A stretch of 64,000 nucleotides of DNA from Cytospora piceicola (taxonomy: Eukaryota > Ascomycota > Sordariomycetes > Diaporthales > Cytosporaceae), in the NCBI GenBank assembly GCA_023375675.1, contig JALQBC010000028.1, forward strand, positions 1-64,000. Reading direction: 5' to 3'. Shown here in pieces: positions 33,543-44,500 of this stretch. The position numbers and the translations under genes were made by a program. Position 1 is the stretch's first letter. Each line of letters opens with the position of its first letter. The notes below the pieces were generated by a model that saw nothing but the letters and a program-made list of their open reading frames with translations, was not told the DNA's origin and did no database searches.

Positions 33543-34027
33543 AACTACCCTAGGGTAATGGTAGAATAAAGGTTCAGGTCTCATTAGGTATGATTAGGTT
33601 GTAAAGTAACGCATTATATATTCAAATTGTGTATAAAGTGACCTTAATAAACTGCAGAGCTATAAAATTGGAAATCAACCCTAGGGAAGACCTTTAACTT
33701 ACATCTGTAAACTAAAATAACGATGTCTACCGGTCCCTACAGCATTACCTATCTACCTAAGTACTTACCTACCTACCTACTAACTTATTTACTTAATTTT
33801 CATACTTATTTATTCATTATAGAGCCTGCGTATATGATGGAAAGAAGTGTTACATATTACTTAGATGTTAGTGAAGCTATAGATATACTATAGGGATCGG
33901 TATATAGAAGAAAGCCTGCTTCCTATCTAATGTTATTGAACCTAACGAGGGGACCTATTATATCTATGATAATATGCAGTAAAGCAAAGAATACCGTTCA
34001 ACCTGCCAGGTTGTGTGTTGCAATCCA
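33543..34027. other. AT-rich spacer with TACC repeat
   Basis: No gene. A TACC/TACT microsatellite runs at about 33750-33790 (CTACCTAAGTACTTACC and further CTACC units). A palindrome-like CTAGGG pair is seen near 33550 and 33680. Confidence 0.5.
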
Positions 34028-34841
34028 TTATTTGTCTTTCTTATCCTTATTGCCAGTAGCACCTGGAGCAGGTTTTACCACAACGCCTGCCTGCTTTGCT
34101 TGTGCTGATGACGCCGCAGGCTTTAACGCCTGCCTTGGTATGAATTGCGTAGTTGGGCCTGTATTGATGGGTACCTTTGAACCGGATGCGACGGGTGCCT
34201 TTGAACCAGATGCGACGGGTGCCTTTGAACCAGATGCAACGGGTGCCTTTGAACCAGATGCAACGGGTGCTCTTGAACCAGATGCGACGGGTGCCCTTGA
34301 TCCAGGTGCGACGGGTGCCCTTGATCCAGGTGCGACGGGTGCCCTTGATCCAGATGCGATGGGCGCAGCACCTGTCTTCTGTAGTTTTCTCGCTTTTTGT
34401 GACATCCTCTTTCTCTTCCTTTCGGCAACGAGTTCGTCGTGGGTTATTTGGTCTATAAGCCGTGGCATATAGAAAGGCGAACCTATCGCAGACTCGCGCC
34501 AGTGTAGGACATACCACACATTAGGATCTTGGGCTCTCATTCCCGGATCGGACATCCTGATGGTGTAATGCGGCGTCTTGTCCGGATCTACCGTGCTTGT
34601 CGAAAAATGGCCAGTACCCCTATGCATTGTAATACTATAAGCATCCAGACCAGACTGGACGACTCGGCAGTGTTACAAACATCGGCCGAGCCAGAACAAT
34701 AACTCACATTACAAAAGCCTCGTCGAATATATGCCCGAAACATTCATTGTTTCCCGGGGTGTTGAGCCATCTATGGAGCTCGGCACCAATAGAATCTTCT
34801 ACGCCAAATGCTGTTTTATGGTAGATGATCTTGACGGGCAT
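34028..34841 (-). CDS. Orphan protein with octapeptide VNTR
   Basis: Two exons, 34841-34708 and 34634-34028, joined in phase 2 across a 73 nt intron (GTGAGT...TTATAG); product 246 aa starting MPVKIIYHKTAFGVEDSIG. The first half looks folded (LHRWLNTPGNNECFGHIFDEAF, then MHRGTGHFSTSTVDPDK and YVLHWRESAIGSPFYMPRL), followed by a basic segment ERKRKRMSQKARKLQK. Then come eight tandem octapeptides of the form APVASGSR/K, and a Lys/Asp tail KDKKDK. I do not recognise the family. The unspliced long frame starts at 34627, but the intron adds a natural exon, so I prefer the two-exon model. The minus-strand frame upstream of 34841 (to 35031) is probably 5' leader. Confidence 0.65.
34172..34363. repeat. 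24 bp coding VNTR, 8 units
   Basis: Eight copies of a 24 bp unit (consensus GCGACGGGTGCC + TTTGAACCAGAT on the plus strand) inside the orphan gene. Four upstream units read TTTGAA, the next is mixed, and the last three read CTTGATCCA, so the array grew by local duplication. The unit is a multiple of three and keeps the frame. Confidence 0.92.
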
Positions 34842-36352
34842 GGTTCGGTTTTTGGTAAGAGAGCAAGACGTGCGAGGTTTGTAGCAATGCGATCAGGAGG
34901 TGGTCAGGATAGTGAACAGGCGAAGACTGCTTGAATAGATAGAAATGCGAGGAGTGTTGATACAGATTGATAGCTTGAGAAGACATATCTTTCTGGAGGA
35001 CTTGCCTAAGTTCATATATCCCGGATGTCATGATGGGCTACTTGTCTGGGGATATAATTAGATATGTACGCCTATAAACCGGCCTTCTTGGGTACCTCTG
35101 TATGGACCTTCATAACCAACTGTCAGTCAAGTGCCACGCTAGTCAAGTGGTCTCAATTGTGGACAGCATCAACTGAGCCACCAGGCGGGCTATGACCCCG
35201 AACAATGAGAACAGCATCGAGAGATATCTATGCTTGATCACCGATGCCCATGTGCCGCCGTGCAGAGTGGAGAGTAGACTGGGACTCACAGTTTCAAGAT
35301 GTTCATAGCCTTGATATGGCCCAGTACAGTGCTCCACCACGATAGTTGATAGTACGGCGTACCCATCAATCAGAAAGAGAGTGGCCACGATAAAACCGGG
35401 ATGAGCGAACCTTTCTCCTGTTTGGAGTATCAATACTACGTCAACCCGGTTCTCCAGGTCCTCAAGCAAACCAACAAGTTTGACGCCAAGGCCACGTGCC
35501 GTATGCACGTAGAACGTTTCGCTTCATATGTAGGCCGCAGGATAATTAGACCGGCTGGTGGTGGCCCCGATGGCACCTGGACAATCCTGCGTATGGCGCC
35601 AGGGCCCACCTTATGCTGCGCCGACACAGAATGAAGATACCGTTACCTACCAGTTGACTGCAGTCGAACTCGCAGAAGGCAAGTTGTATTATCTTAGGTC
35701 CTCTTTCAGTTGTGCAAGGCTGCTCGAGGTGGGCTTCTTCTGATTTCAACCTTGCTGGACAGGCATTAAACATCAGACTCGCTGATTTCCCGTAAGACCT
35801 TGATTTAAACATCCGTCCTTCAATCTGGGTAAGGAAGCCCAACTTTCTTGCCAACTATCCTGCGCCGTTGAAGATTACTATTGTTATCCCTTGTGGGTCT
35901 GTTTCGCTTGGTGCAGATCAGGGTGGTGGCTGCGGCGTCTGGCCTATTGGGCCGGGGAGTGGAGATTTACCAGGCCTATATAGCCAGACTTGCCAGTGAC
36001 CAGCTGACGTACGGTGTGGTATGTCTATATATACCTATATAGTATCTCAATGTAACTGTTGGTTCGCGCAAACTGGGCCAGGAGAGACTCTCACCCTTGA
36101 TTGGTCCATAACCTGAGAGGTCACTAGCGCCCTGGCCAATGATATTTGCGGGGCGGTCGGGGATTCAACACTCCAAATGTCCGTACCGGCGCCGCCTCTG
36201 GTCTCAACCTGCCCGCGTAACATCTTACAAAACCTGAACTCAGCCCTGGAGGTCCTTCTTCTGTTCGCTGAAGTTTGACTCCCTTCATCTTTCCCTATCC
36301 TTACAGCTTCAGAGCTCCCTCTGCCGTATCCAGTTTACTGCAAGCCGCTATC
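34842..36352. other. Intergenic with membrane-protein remnants
   Basis: No intact gene. Minus-strand open stretches at 35143-35508 and 35546-35854 look like remnants (see separate entry). The 3' part (36200-36352) is the CT-rich leader of the kinase gene. A TATATATACCTATATA stretch lies near 36026-36042. Confidence 0.45.
35143..35508 (-). pseudogene. Possible DUF3433-like membrane protein fragment
   Basis: A 121-codon frame with two hydrophobic segments (GFIVATLFLIDGYAVLSTIVV and YLSMLFSLFGVIARLVAQL) and, between them, VSPSLLSTLHGGTWASVIKHR. That order resembles the junction between repeats in large multi-pass fungal DUF3433 proteins. The frame has no ATG-led full-length context, and a possible GTGAGT splice donor interrupts it. 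I read it as a truncated relic; it could also be a chance hydrophobic ORF. Confidence 0.3.
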
Positions 36353-37881
36353 ATGGCCATAGATCTTTCTCTCTTCGAGCAACACAACTCACTATACGAC
36401 CAAGAAAGTATTTACCGCTACAGACCAGGTGGCTACCATCCTGTGTCTCTGGGTGACACTTTTAAGGATGATCGATACAAGATAAACCACAAACTCGGCT
36501 GGGGAGGCTTCTCCACAGTCTGGCTGGCTAAAGACACAATGTTTGTGCATTCGAATTTCCTGTTGCATGTTGACGTAAAATATGCTGACGACCTCACCAG
36601 TCGCGATGAATGGGTTGCCATCAAAATCTTGGCTGCCGACGCCACCCAGGAGAAACTGTCCAAGGAACTGCGATTTTTGCAAGGTTGGAGATGTGATGAT
36701 GACAGCAGCCTGGACTTCGTTGTCCATCTGCTCGATATATTCCAGCACGAGGGACCCAACGGACTTCACCAGTGCCTTGTCTTTGAGCTACTAGGGCCTA
36801 GCCTCGACGGACTCGCTCAGTCGACCATGTACGATGCAATTGGAGCCATAGATGACAACTCGGTCGAGGACAGGATTGATTCCGAAGTGATTTTGCGAGT
36901 ATCGCAGCAATTGTTGTATGCCATCGCTCGCATTCATGAAGCTGGCATCGCTCACGGAGGTGAGTAGTTCAAACAGAGCCAGGGAAAGGACACCACGGAA
37001 CATTGACTGTCGTTACGGTTGTTAATATGTTTGCAGATCTCAGCGGGTACAACGTCGCATTCACTGCCAGGAAATTACAACAGCTATCAGAGCAAGAGTT
37101 ATTCGAAACTATTGGCGCTCCCATTGTCGAAGATTTTGTTCGGCTGGATGGACAGCCCTTAGACCCCAGTCTGCCCAGGCATCTGGTCAGACGAACGGAG
37201 TGGAATCTTTGGACTGACGAGGATGAAGAAGATATCCGGTTGCTAGACTGGGGCGAATCCTTCAACCTGGGCGAGGAGCCTGAGCCCACCAAGTTGGCTC
37301 AACCGAGCGATTCTATTGCCCCTGAGACTATCTTTACCAATCGGGTTGACTATCGTGCCGATTTGTGGCGGGCTGGGATCACTGTAAGCCCCCAATATGC
37401 CTTGATTGCTGATTGTAACCTGCTAAGATATTACCAGATCTTCACTATCATTTTCGGGGGCAGGCCTTTCTGTGCCCCGCCCAAACATGGAGAGCATTAT
37501 AGGCTTGTTCGGCAAATGATCAATTTTGTCGAAGACCTACCTGAGGAATGGAAAGAAGCATGGCTTCAGATGAAAGAGGAGTTCCCGGACCGAGAAGATA
37601 AGTCGTCTGGTAAGTCTGGCTCAGATAATACGGCCCCTTGGCACCCACACAGTTATGATGAGCTTGTGGGCTGATACTTGACAGATGCGATTTCTGTGGC
37701 ACCAAGACTCGAGATGCTTTTCGAAAAACTGCCGGAAGACCCGATAGATCCACCGTTGCGCCCGCTGCTCCCGGTAATTCAAGGTCTTATGAGGTTCCGT
37801 CCGTCTGACCGACTATCCGCCTCAGAAGCTTTGGATATGCTGTTCGATAGTCTGGAGCCTGAACTTAGACTCAACAAATAG
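36353..37881 (+). CDS. SRPK-like protein kinase
   Basis: Four exons: 36353-36959, 37037-37383, 37438-37609 and 37685-37881, with introns of 77, 54 and 75 nt (GTGAGT...TGCAG, GTAAGC...ACCAG, GTAAGT...GACAG). Product 440 aa. Kinase features: YRPGGYHPVSLGDTFKDDRY leader typical of SRPK relatives, Gly-loop LGWGGFSTVWLA (48-59), VAIK with Lys91, catalytic loop HGDLSGYNVAF (Asp203, Asn208), metal-binding DWG (273-275) in place of DFG, and C-lobe DLWRAGITIFTIIFGG, which lacks the usual Gly-Cys. Members of this expanded fungal family are related to SR-protein kinases, but usually have no known substrate. The catalytic Asp codon is split by intron 1. All key residues for ATP binding and catalysis are present, so it may be active. 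Confidence 0.85.
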
Positions 37882-38345
37882 CGGATGTTGACAGATTCGT
37901 CAAGGAAACATTCATGGTGGCACTGAATCCGGCCTGTTGAGTGGGGTCGCAGGTGAAGGAGTGCATCGTAGCAGCTGTATCGTGTATTGCATGTGGCAGC
38001 CACCTGATGGCCTTCTTGGGGGCCAAGGTCGTATAGAGATACGGACAACGCATGGCGGACATCGGCGTATCGGCTGCAATGCTATTCACAACTTGTACAT
38101 TGGTATCACTTCATACCGTCGTATCTTAAAGCAGATTATATCTGTCAACTTGGGTGTTGCAGTCCATAATCAAACGATGTTACGCTAAAGACTTGCCTTC
38201 GACCCTCCAACGTACGTGCGAACTGATGATACTGTAGAAAAGTGAGTTTAACGTCAGTCGCATGTGCTTGAAAAGTGATTTTATTGTATTCTTCGACACT
38301 TCTTTTCACATGTAAGTGGCAAGAGTGGAACACTCCACTGGTATA
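37882..38345. other. 3' flank of the kinase gene
   Basis: 464 bp without a supported gene, ending at the 5 bp target duplication of the TRIM-like element. Confidence 0.5.
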
Positions 38346-38350
38346 GGTAT

Positions 38351-38544
38351 TGTTACGTAATCAGGCCTACAGCGTTACTTCCTTCCCTTTAGTTACACCT
38401 ATTTCTTTCCCTTCCCTTAGGCCTTAGGCCTGTTTGTTTACTCTCCTTTAACAACAACACACCCATACTGGAATTGAATAACTGTACTATACATACAAAC
38501 GTGCCTGTTTTTCAGTTAGATCTAGCTTGTGTTAATACCTGATA
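38351..38544. repeat. Left LTR of the TRIM-like element
   Basis: 194 bp, starts TGTTACGTAATC, ends TACCTGATA. Eight or so transitions separate it from the right copy. Confidence 0.92.
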
Positions 38545-39181
38545 TAGTAGCTATAACAACCTCGTTTTAATCGTTCTTACGTTAAAATCTTATAATTTAA
38601 ACACCTCCGCGTCGCGTAACGCGCCTAAAGATACTATTGCTACGGTACTAGTACGAAACCCTACTAAAGAGCTTTATAATAAAGCCTAGTCGGCTAACGG
38701 CCTAAGAACGAACACTAACACCGTAACTAATCCTGCGGTTGTTAAGGCGATCGGACTCGAACGACCTTCGCCTACGTCGGCTAAAATAAACCGAGCAGTC
38801 CTCGATAATAGCTAGCCTCGAGATCCTCTAATTCTAAACATATTAATCGTACACTTTCGACCTTCCTTCGGGTAAATACTTTCGAAGCCCCTTCCCTTCT
38901 TTCCTCTCCTTCCTTTCTAAATAAACTAGCTAGCTAAAGCCTCCGCGGCGGTAGACCTCGCGATAACCTCGACTTTCTAATCGATAAAATACCTTCCGTT
39001 AAGAAGGAGCTTAATTCTTACGGTAAAGCCGTCCATTAAGATATAAGCGCAATTAAGTCTTACGACGAAGCCGTCCGTTAGAATACAGGCGTACTAAAGC
39101 TATCGAGAGAATGCTACTATTATAGTAAGGTCTTTAAATCGAGAAGGAAGCTAATAGCTTACGTCTTCTCTAATGTCTGCC

Positions 39182-39300
39182 GCTAAGGTTACGATTAAGG
39201 TTACGATCAAAGTAGCTACAGTTAAAGTAACTACGGTTAAAGTAGCTACGGTTAAAGTAGTTACGGTTAGAGTAGCTACGATTAAAGTAACTACGATCAG
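39182..39300. repeat. Internal short-period repeats of the TRIM-like element
   Basis: Six to seven degenerate copies of an 18 bp unit around GTTAAAGTAGCTACG. They translate as a KVATVKV-type periodic peptide, which I regard as non-functional. Confidence 0.75.
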
Positions 39301-39755
39301 AACCGATCTAGCTAGTTCGAAACCTCTTAACCTTAACCTTAAACCTTCCTTTAACTACGATAATCTCGAGATTAATACTAGCCGGCCCGTTTCCTTCGGC
39401 CGTTAGCTCGACATCCTTATTAAATCTATTCGTACGACTCTTTTAGCGATTCCGAACCTTAGCCTTAGTTATAAGTCCTTTAAGCTTCTTCGCTTTCTCG
39501 CTTACTTTCCCGTAAGTCCGAGTAAGATTAAAACGATTCGGATAGAAACGATTAGGACTATTCGGAGAGAGACGATTAAGACTATTCGGAGAGAGACGAT
39601 CAGGACTATTCGGAGAGAGACGATTAAGATAGCTACGATTACGATTACTCTGATAGAGATAGAGACGATCAAAGTTACTTTAATAGCTACTTTTCTGATA
39701 GTTATTATAGCGATTAATTAACAAGGACGTCAAGGTTATTCATCCGAGGAGGGCA

Positions 39756-39949
39756 TATTACGTAATCAGGCTTATAGCGTTACTTCCTTCCCTTTAGTTA
39801 CACCTATTTCTTTCCCTTCCCTTAGGCCTTAGGCCTGTTTGTTTACTCTCCTTCAACAACAACACACCCATACTGGAATTGAATAACTGTACTATACATG
39901 CAAACGTGCCTGTTTTTCAGTCAGATCCAGCTCGTGTTAATACCTGATA
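39756..39949. repeat. Right LTR of the TRIM-like element
   Basis: 194 bp, starts TATTACGTAATC, ends TACCTGATA, ungapped partner of the left LTR. Confidence 0.92.
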
Positions 39950-39954
39950 GGTAT

Positions 39955-40539
39955 TATACATTTCATTTATCAGGGCCAGATACGTAAACCTTTTGAGTGC
40001 CTATGGATACTACTTGAGTATGAAGATTCAAGGCAGACACGGAACAGCAGAACAGTAGATCAAAATGCCTTGCGTGGCAGGGTATGGGAAGAGCGTTTCA
40101 GTTTATGCGGGTGATCGAGTGCACTGCCTCCCTTCCTTCGCGTGGGTGTATTAATGTGATACCCGCCATTGGTGGTCAGCATTGGGGTGGTCAGCATTGA
40201 GTGGGCAACGTGGTTGTCGTCACGAATTGGGTTGTTTGCGTCCCAGGCACAGCCAGCATGATAGTCGAGTAGTGTAATAACTCCTCTTTCGTCCAATCCA
40301 ACCTTAGAAGGCCACACCCGTGAAACACTTCAAATGGTGGATTCTCTCCACTATAAATTTCTCAAGCCCCTTCCCTTATGATAGAGACAGTGTAAGGGAT
40401 ATCAAGAAGACGAAACCTCAGAGTAGTCTCGAAACCAGACTCAGCACCTCAATCCAACCCTGACCACCCGCCTCCGTCGCCCATCATACGGCTCGAAACC
40501 ATCGACATCGCCGACCGCTCCAGACACAACTTTCCAAAT
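39955..40539. promoter_or_regulatory. Upstream region of the 40540 gene
   Basis: 585 bp from the transposon to the next start codon. TATAAATT at 40352-40359 and a CA/CT-rich leader from about 40400 mark a core promoter. Confidence 0.5.
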
Positions 40540-41097
40540 ATGCCACCTCCACCAGATCACGACTGGGAGACCTTTGCTCTCGTCGTATATTGGATGGGCG
40601 TGGTGATCCTCGGCATCGGGATAGCCATCGCGAGCTGCCAGCGCGTCCAAGCCCCATGGGTCCCCGGGCCGTTCTACACGGACGGCGTCCTCATGTGGTT
40701 CCTGCCCGTCGCCACCGCCGTGCCCATCCTCCTCTGGCCAGCGAGCCTCGTGGCCTGGCTCATCGTCATCACCTACAGGAGGGCGTCGAAGGCCGAGAGG
40801 TTCTGCGGCATCAGCCGCGGGAGGCTGCAGCGCAGGTACCGGGAGCTGCGCGGGGGGTGGTGGCGGGGTGGGTACCGGCCGGTAGATGTCGAACAGCCTC
40901 ATGAAGATGCCGGTGTCTCAGCAGAGCTATTGGTTGTGGCCTCTTCGAGTACAGGCGATGAGGCCTGTCCGGAGAGCCCTGCTGCACGACAGCCTCTCAT
41001 TTCGACTGGTGACAAGAACATGCATGACGGGCACGCCCCGACATCACCAACGCGAGGGTCTGATGAGGAGTCGGGACCTCCCGTATATGAACCATGA
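40540..41097 (+). CDS. Two-TM small protein with PPxY tail
   Basis: Intron-less frame of 185 codons with an ATG at 40540. Residues 12-31 (LVVYWMGVVILGIGIAIASC) and about 50-76 (VLMWFLPVATAVPILLWPAS and on) are two membrane segments. A basic stretch (RRASKAERF, RGRLQRRYRELR) follows, then a polar 90-residue tail ending ESGPPVYEP, with a PPxY motif that Nedd4/Rsp5-type WW domains bind. A TATA box lies 180 bp upstream. I do not recognise the family. Topology with both ends cytosolic is inferred from the positive charges after the second segment. Confidence 0.65.
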   Translation: MPPPPDHDWETFALVVYWMGVVILGIGIAIASCQRVQAPWVPGPFYTDGVLMWFLPVATAVPILLWPASLVAWLIVITYRRASKAERFCGISRGRLQRRYRELRGGWWRGGYRPVDVEQPHEDAGVSAELLVVASSSTGDEACPESPAARQPLISTGDKNMHDGHAPTSPTRGSDEESGPPVYEP

Positions 41098-41549
41098 AGT
41101 GGTGAGAAGAGTCAGTAATTTTAGTAGTTAAGCACTTGGCGCTGGGGAGAGTACTGCGAAGACGATGCCAAAGAGGTCGGGACTTGTGTAGGTATAGACC
41201 CGGATTATACTACCCGTTTTATCTAAGTGCAATTATCCCGAGCTCAGCAGGCAAATATGTGCTTTTCTCTTTTGTTGTTCGCATAACTCCGAAATGATGC
41301 TTCCTGCTTTCATATGCCAGATACAAGACACGATGCTCTTGACAGAGTACGGCCTGACGCCTAATCCTGTGGGTCCGGTGTTGCAACCATCCCAGAAAAC
41401 GAATTCAGGACCCTCAATATCTCCTCTGCCTCCTCGTCCGTCATGCGCATTATGACATGCTCCTCGGGCCTGGACGGTCTACCCGACCGCCGCCACAGCC
41501 CCCAAGACTGCAAGATGATGATGAGTAAGGTGTCTAGCATATGCCCTTC
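41098..41549. other. Convergent 3' spacer
   Basis: 452 bp between the convergent stops of the PPxY gene and the ZZ/EF-hand gene. No feature that I can support. Confidence 0.45.
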
Positions 41550-44500
41550 CTAAGGTATGCAAAAGTCGATCCACGTCCCCAGATAATCCAGCCGGTGAGG
41601 CCCGCTCTCCTCGCGGTGCCAGATTTCCTTGAACTCCTCGAGGTTGATGCGTCCCCAGCCGCCGCGCTCCTTGGCCTCCTTCTCGGCAAGGTCGTGCTTT
41701 TTCCACTCGATGAGTGCTGCCTCCGGGGGCCTCGTCAGGGGCTTGTCACTCCTTGGGTGGCGGAATTTTCTGGGCTTGCCGTTGGGATCATTGCTGTGTT
41801 TCAAAGCTGGCTTGAGGCTCTTGGGTGGCGAGCTGGTTGGCGCAGCGGGCTGTGAGGCGTTGGCGTTGCTGTTGGGTCGGAACTGAGGCATGGTCGGGTC
41901 ACGATACGAGGGGTCGCTCGCTGTGTGCTCCGACTCTTCGATTCGCGTGGCGTCGTCCACTGTTTCTTGCTCTTCTTCGGAAGAAGACTCATCGTTTTCC
42001 TCCTCGACCTCATCTTTGTTCACAGCCAAGCCTTTGTCAACCGTGTATCCTGAAGTTGCGAGTAGCTCGTCCAGCGTCCTATCTTGGATCGGCTTGTCCT
42101 TGTCGACCAAAATAGATGGGATGTTCTCCTTCTCATTAGGCGGCTGTGAGTTCGGCTCCTTGCCCTGGTCGAAGGTGTCAAGCAACTCTCGATATGCCTC
42201 GCGGTACTCCTTTGACTCGGCGACCTTGACGGCAAGATCTTCCTTCTCCTTGAACAAGACATCGAGCAGCTCATTGAAGGCCTGCTGTGTGACAACATAG
42301 AGGATCTCCTTGCCCATATCCCTCTCAGCATCTGGAATCTCCATGCCACCCCATCGTTCGGGAACACTTCTGGATGACGTCGAAGGATTGGATCTGATTT
42401 CGTAATCGTCTGTGTCCTCGGCAAATCGAACCTTAGACGAGGACCGCGACCGGGCAGACAAGAGAGGCGGGTCTTCCTTAGAGCCACTCGCTGCCTCAGT
42501 GTCATTCACATCTGCAAGAACGTCCTCCTCGTTCCATCCCTCGGGCGGAGAAGTGCCTTCCTCTTCGACGAGGTAGAAAGACCGCTTCTTCCATCGGTCA
42601 AACAACTTCTTCCTCACTGCCACTCGGAGCTTTCGGTCCATGGCTCGTTTCCTGTAGGCTTCAAGACGAAGATGCTGTGCGCGGAGGTGGCTGTCGGTGG
42701 GTGGTCTGTTTGTCCATTGCTCATTCCCAGCCTGTCTAAGGACAAGTTGAGGCACGTTCAAGACCTCCCTGTAGCCAGACTGCCCATTTGCATAAGGAAC
42801 TTGGACGGCCCCAGCTGGTTCCCCCACAACCCTCTCCGAATTATCCTCCTCTGCCGAGGTGTCCTCTTCGTTAGAATCGCTTTCGTGTTCGCCTTGTTGC
42901 TCCACCCTGTTCTCCTGGTTTTCTCTGCTCATCTCGCCCGGCTGGATATTGCGTGGCTCGCCGACCAGGAGGGATACAAGCTCTTCGACCCGTGTCGGAG
43001 GGTTCAGAAGAGCCTCATGGTAGATGCGTGTGACCTCCTCATCCGAAGTGGGCGACGTCAGATGCCCGGAGATAGGTGTGTGGAATCTGCTCCCGTAGGC
43101 GTCGTCGCTATCACCATTGTGGTTGAACAAACTCGAAAGGATTTCTCCACGGTCTCCAATGTCTGGCCTTGACTCGTTGACAACACCGTGCTTGTCAGTG
43201 ACGGAGACGTCTCCATTGCTGTAGAAGATCTTGCCTTCCATTGGACGTCCGTGGTCAGCCTCAGGGACTCTGCCCTCGCGGCCAAAGTGGCTGCTCAGAG
43301 GTTGTCTTCCGGTAACAAGCGCATGCGTCTCCGTATTGTTCATGACCTGCTGGTCTAGCCCATCGAGAACATCGCCATGCATATGCTTGTATAGCACGTA
43401 GTACGTACGGAATATCCGTAAACAGTCCTTTCGAGATATGTAGCCGTCACCGTCGATGTCGTAGCCCTTGAAGATCCGCTCGAGCCTGTCCTTGCCCTTC
43501 TTGTAGGACAAGCCCATCAAGAATTCCGGAAAGCTGATCAAGTCGTCGCCATTGGTGTCGTAGAAAGCAAACATTCGATCGTGGATGAGATTCGGAGCAC
43601 TGCGCCTGTTGCCACTCGAGGGCACCAGATACCTCTCGAACGTTTTCCTGTCAGCGGCCAAACACAGCTCATCCGGGTCGTCTCTCCATTCAGTATCGGC
43701 AATGAATGTCCATTGTTCCCACAAGGCCTCCAGCTCGGGACGTTCGAAACCAGTCTCTTTCGCCAAGTGCCTAATGAGAGCACTGGGCAAGTTCCTTAGA
43801 GCCGTGTCCGGATCACCAGGGTACCACACGGGCTGCATCGATTTGGGACCAAAAGGCGGCGCGGGGACCTTGACTTTGTAGAAGACGTGTGTTTTGTTGT
43901 GTAGTCCTTGGGATTCGCAAGTTTCGCAGAGATCGAAGTCGGCACAGTTGGCGCAGCGGTAGCGGATGCCGCGGATGGGCACGAGGCCACATGCGTTGCA
44001 CATGCACCCGCGGTGGACGTACGCATTTCGACGTGCGTTGTCCTCCGAGACCCTGAACAGCAAGCCAACTATGTTGTGTCCGGCCCTCGGGGGAGGGAGG
44101 TTCCATTGATCGTCTATCCAGTCGTCCTCCATTGTACGTTCCTCCCCGGCCACAGTCTCGGCTTCTCCGCCGTCAGCAGTGGTGGCTGCTGGGCCAGTCT
44201 CTGTCGCGGCAGTGTTCTCGTCGTTGCGCGATTCGGTGTTGGAGGTGTCGTTCTCGTCGGCCGCGGGGTTAACCGCAGGGTGATCGGAAAGTTGTCTCTC
44301 GAAGTGTTGGTTGAATATCTCCTCGACCCGTCGTCTCTCTTCGGGGCCTAGCCGCTGCTCGACATCTTCCAGTACGCCCTCGATTTGTCGCCTCGTGCTT
44401 CTTTCCGTCCTTCGGACAGCATTGCGCCTCTGTAGACCTCCACCCGAGTTACTAGAGGAGAGCGTTGGCTGGCGGAAATGCTGCCAGAACTGCCAGGCAA

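Larger units (their letters stand above)
38351..39949 (+). mobile_element. Non-autonomous LTR element (TRIM/LARD-like), 1.6 kb
   Basis: Two 194 bp direct LTRs (38351-38544, 39756-39949) flank a 1.2 kb interior, and GGTAT is duplicated at 38346-38350 and 39950-39954. The bases after the left LTR, TAGTAGCTATAACAACC, fit a RIP-altered TGGTAGC-type primer-binding site. The purine run GAGGAGGGC directly before the right LTR fits a polypurine tract. Both give plus orientation. The interior has no gag or pol frame; it holds short-period repeats (GTTAAAGTAGCTACG units at 39182-39300; 24 bp GATTAAGACTATTCGGAGAGAGAC units near 39540-39630). It must have moved with proteins from another element. It shares the CTGATA-type LTR end with the 6.3 kb element but not its LTR sequence. 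Confidence 0.9.

Noticed and set aside
39173..39406. 77-codon ATG frame in the TRIM-like element
   Set aside because: Periodic KVATVKV peptide produced by an 18 bp DNA repeat; no sign of selection for coding.
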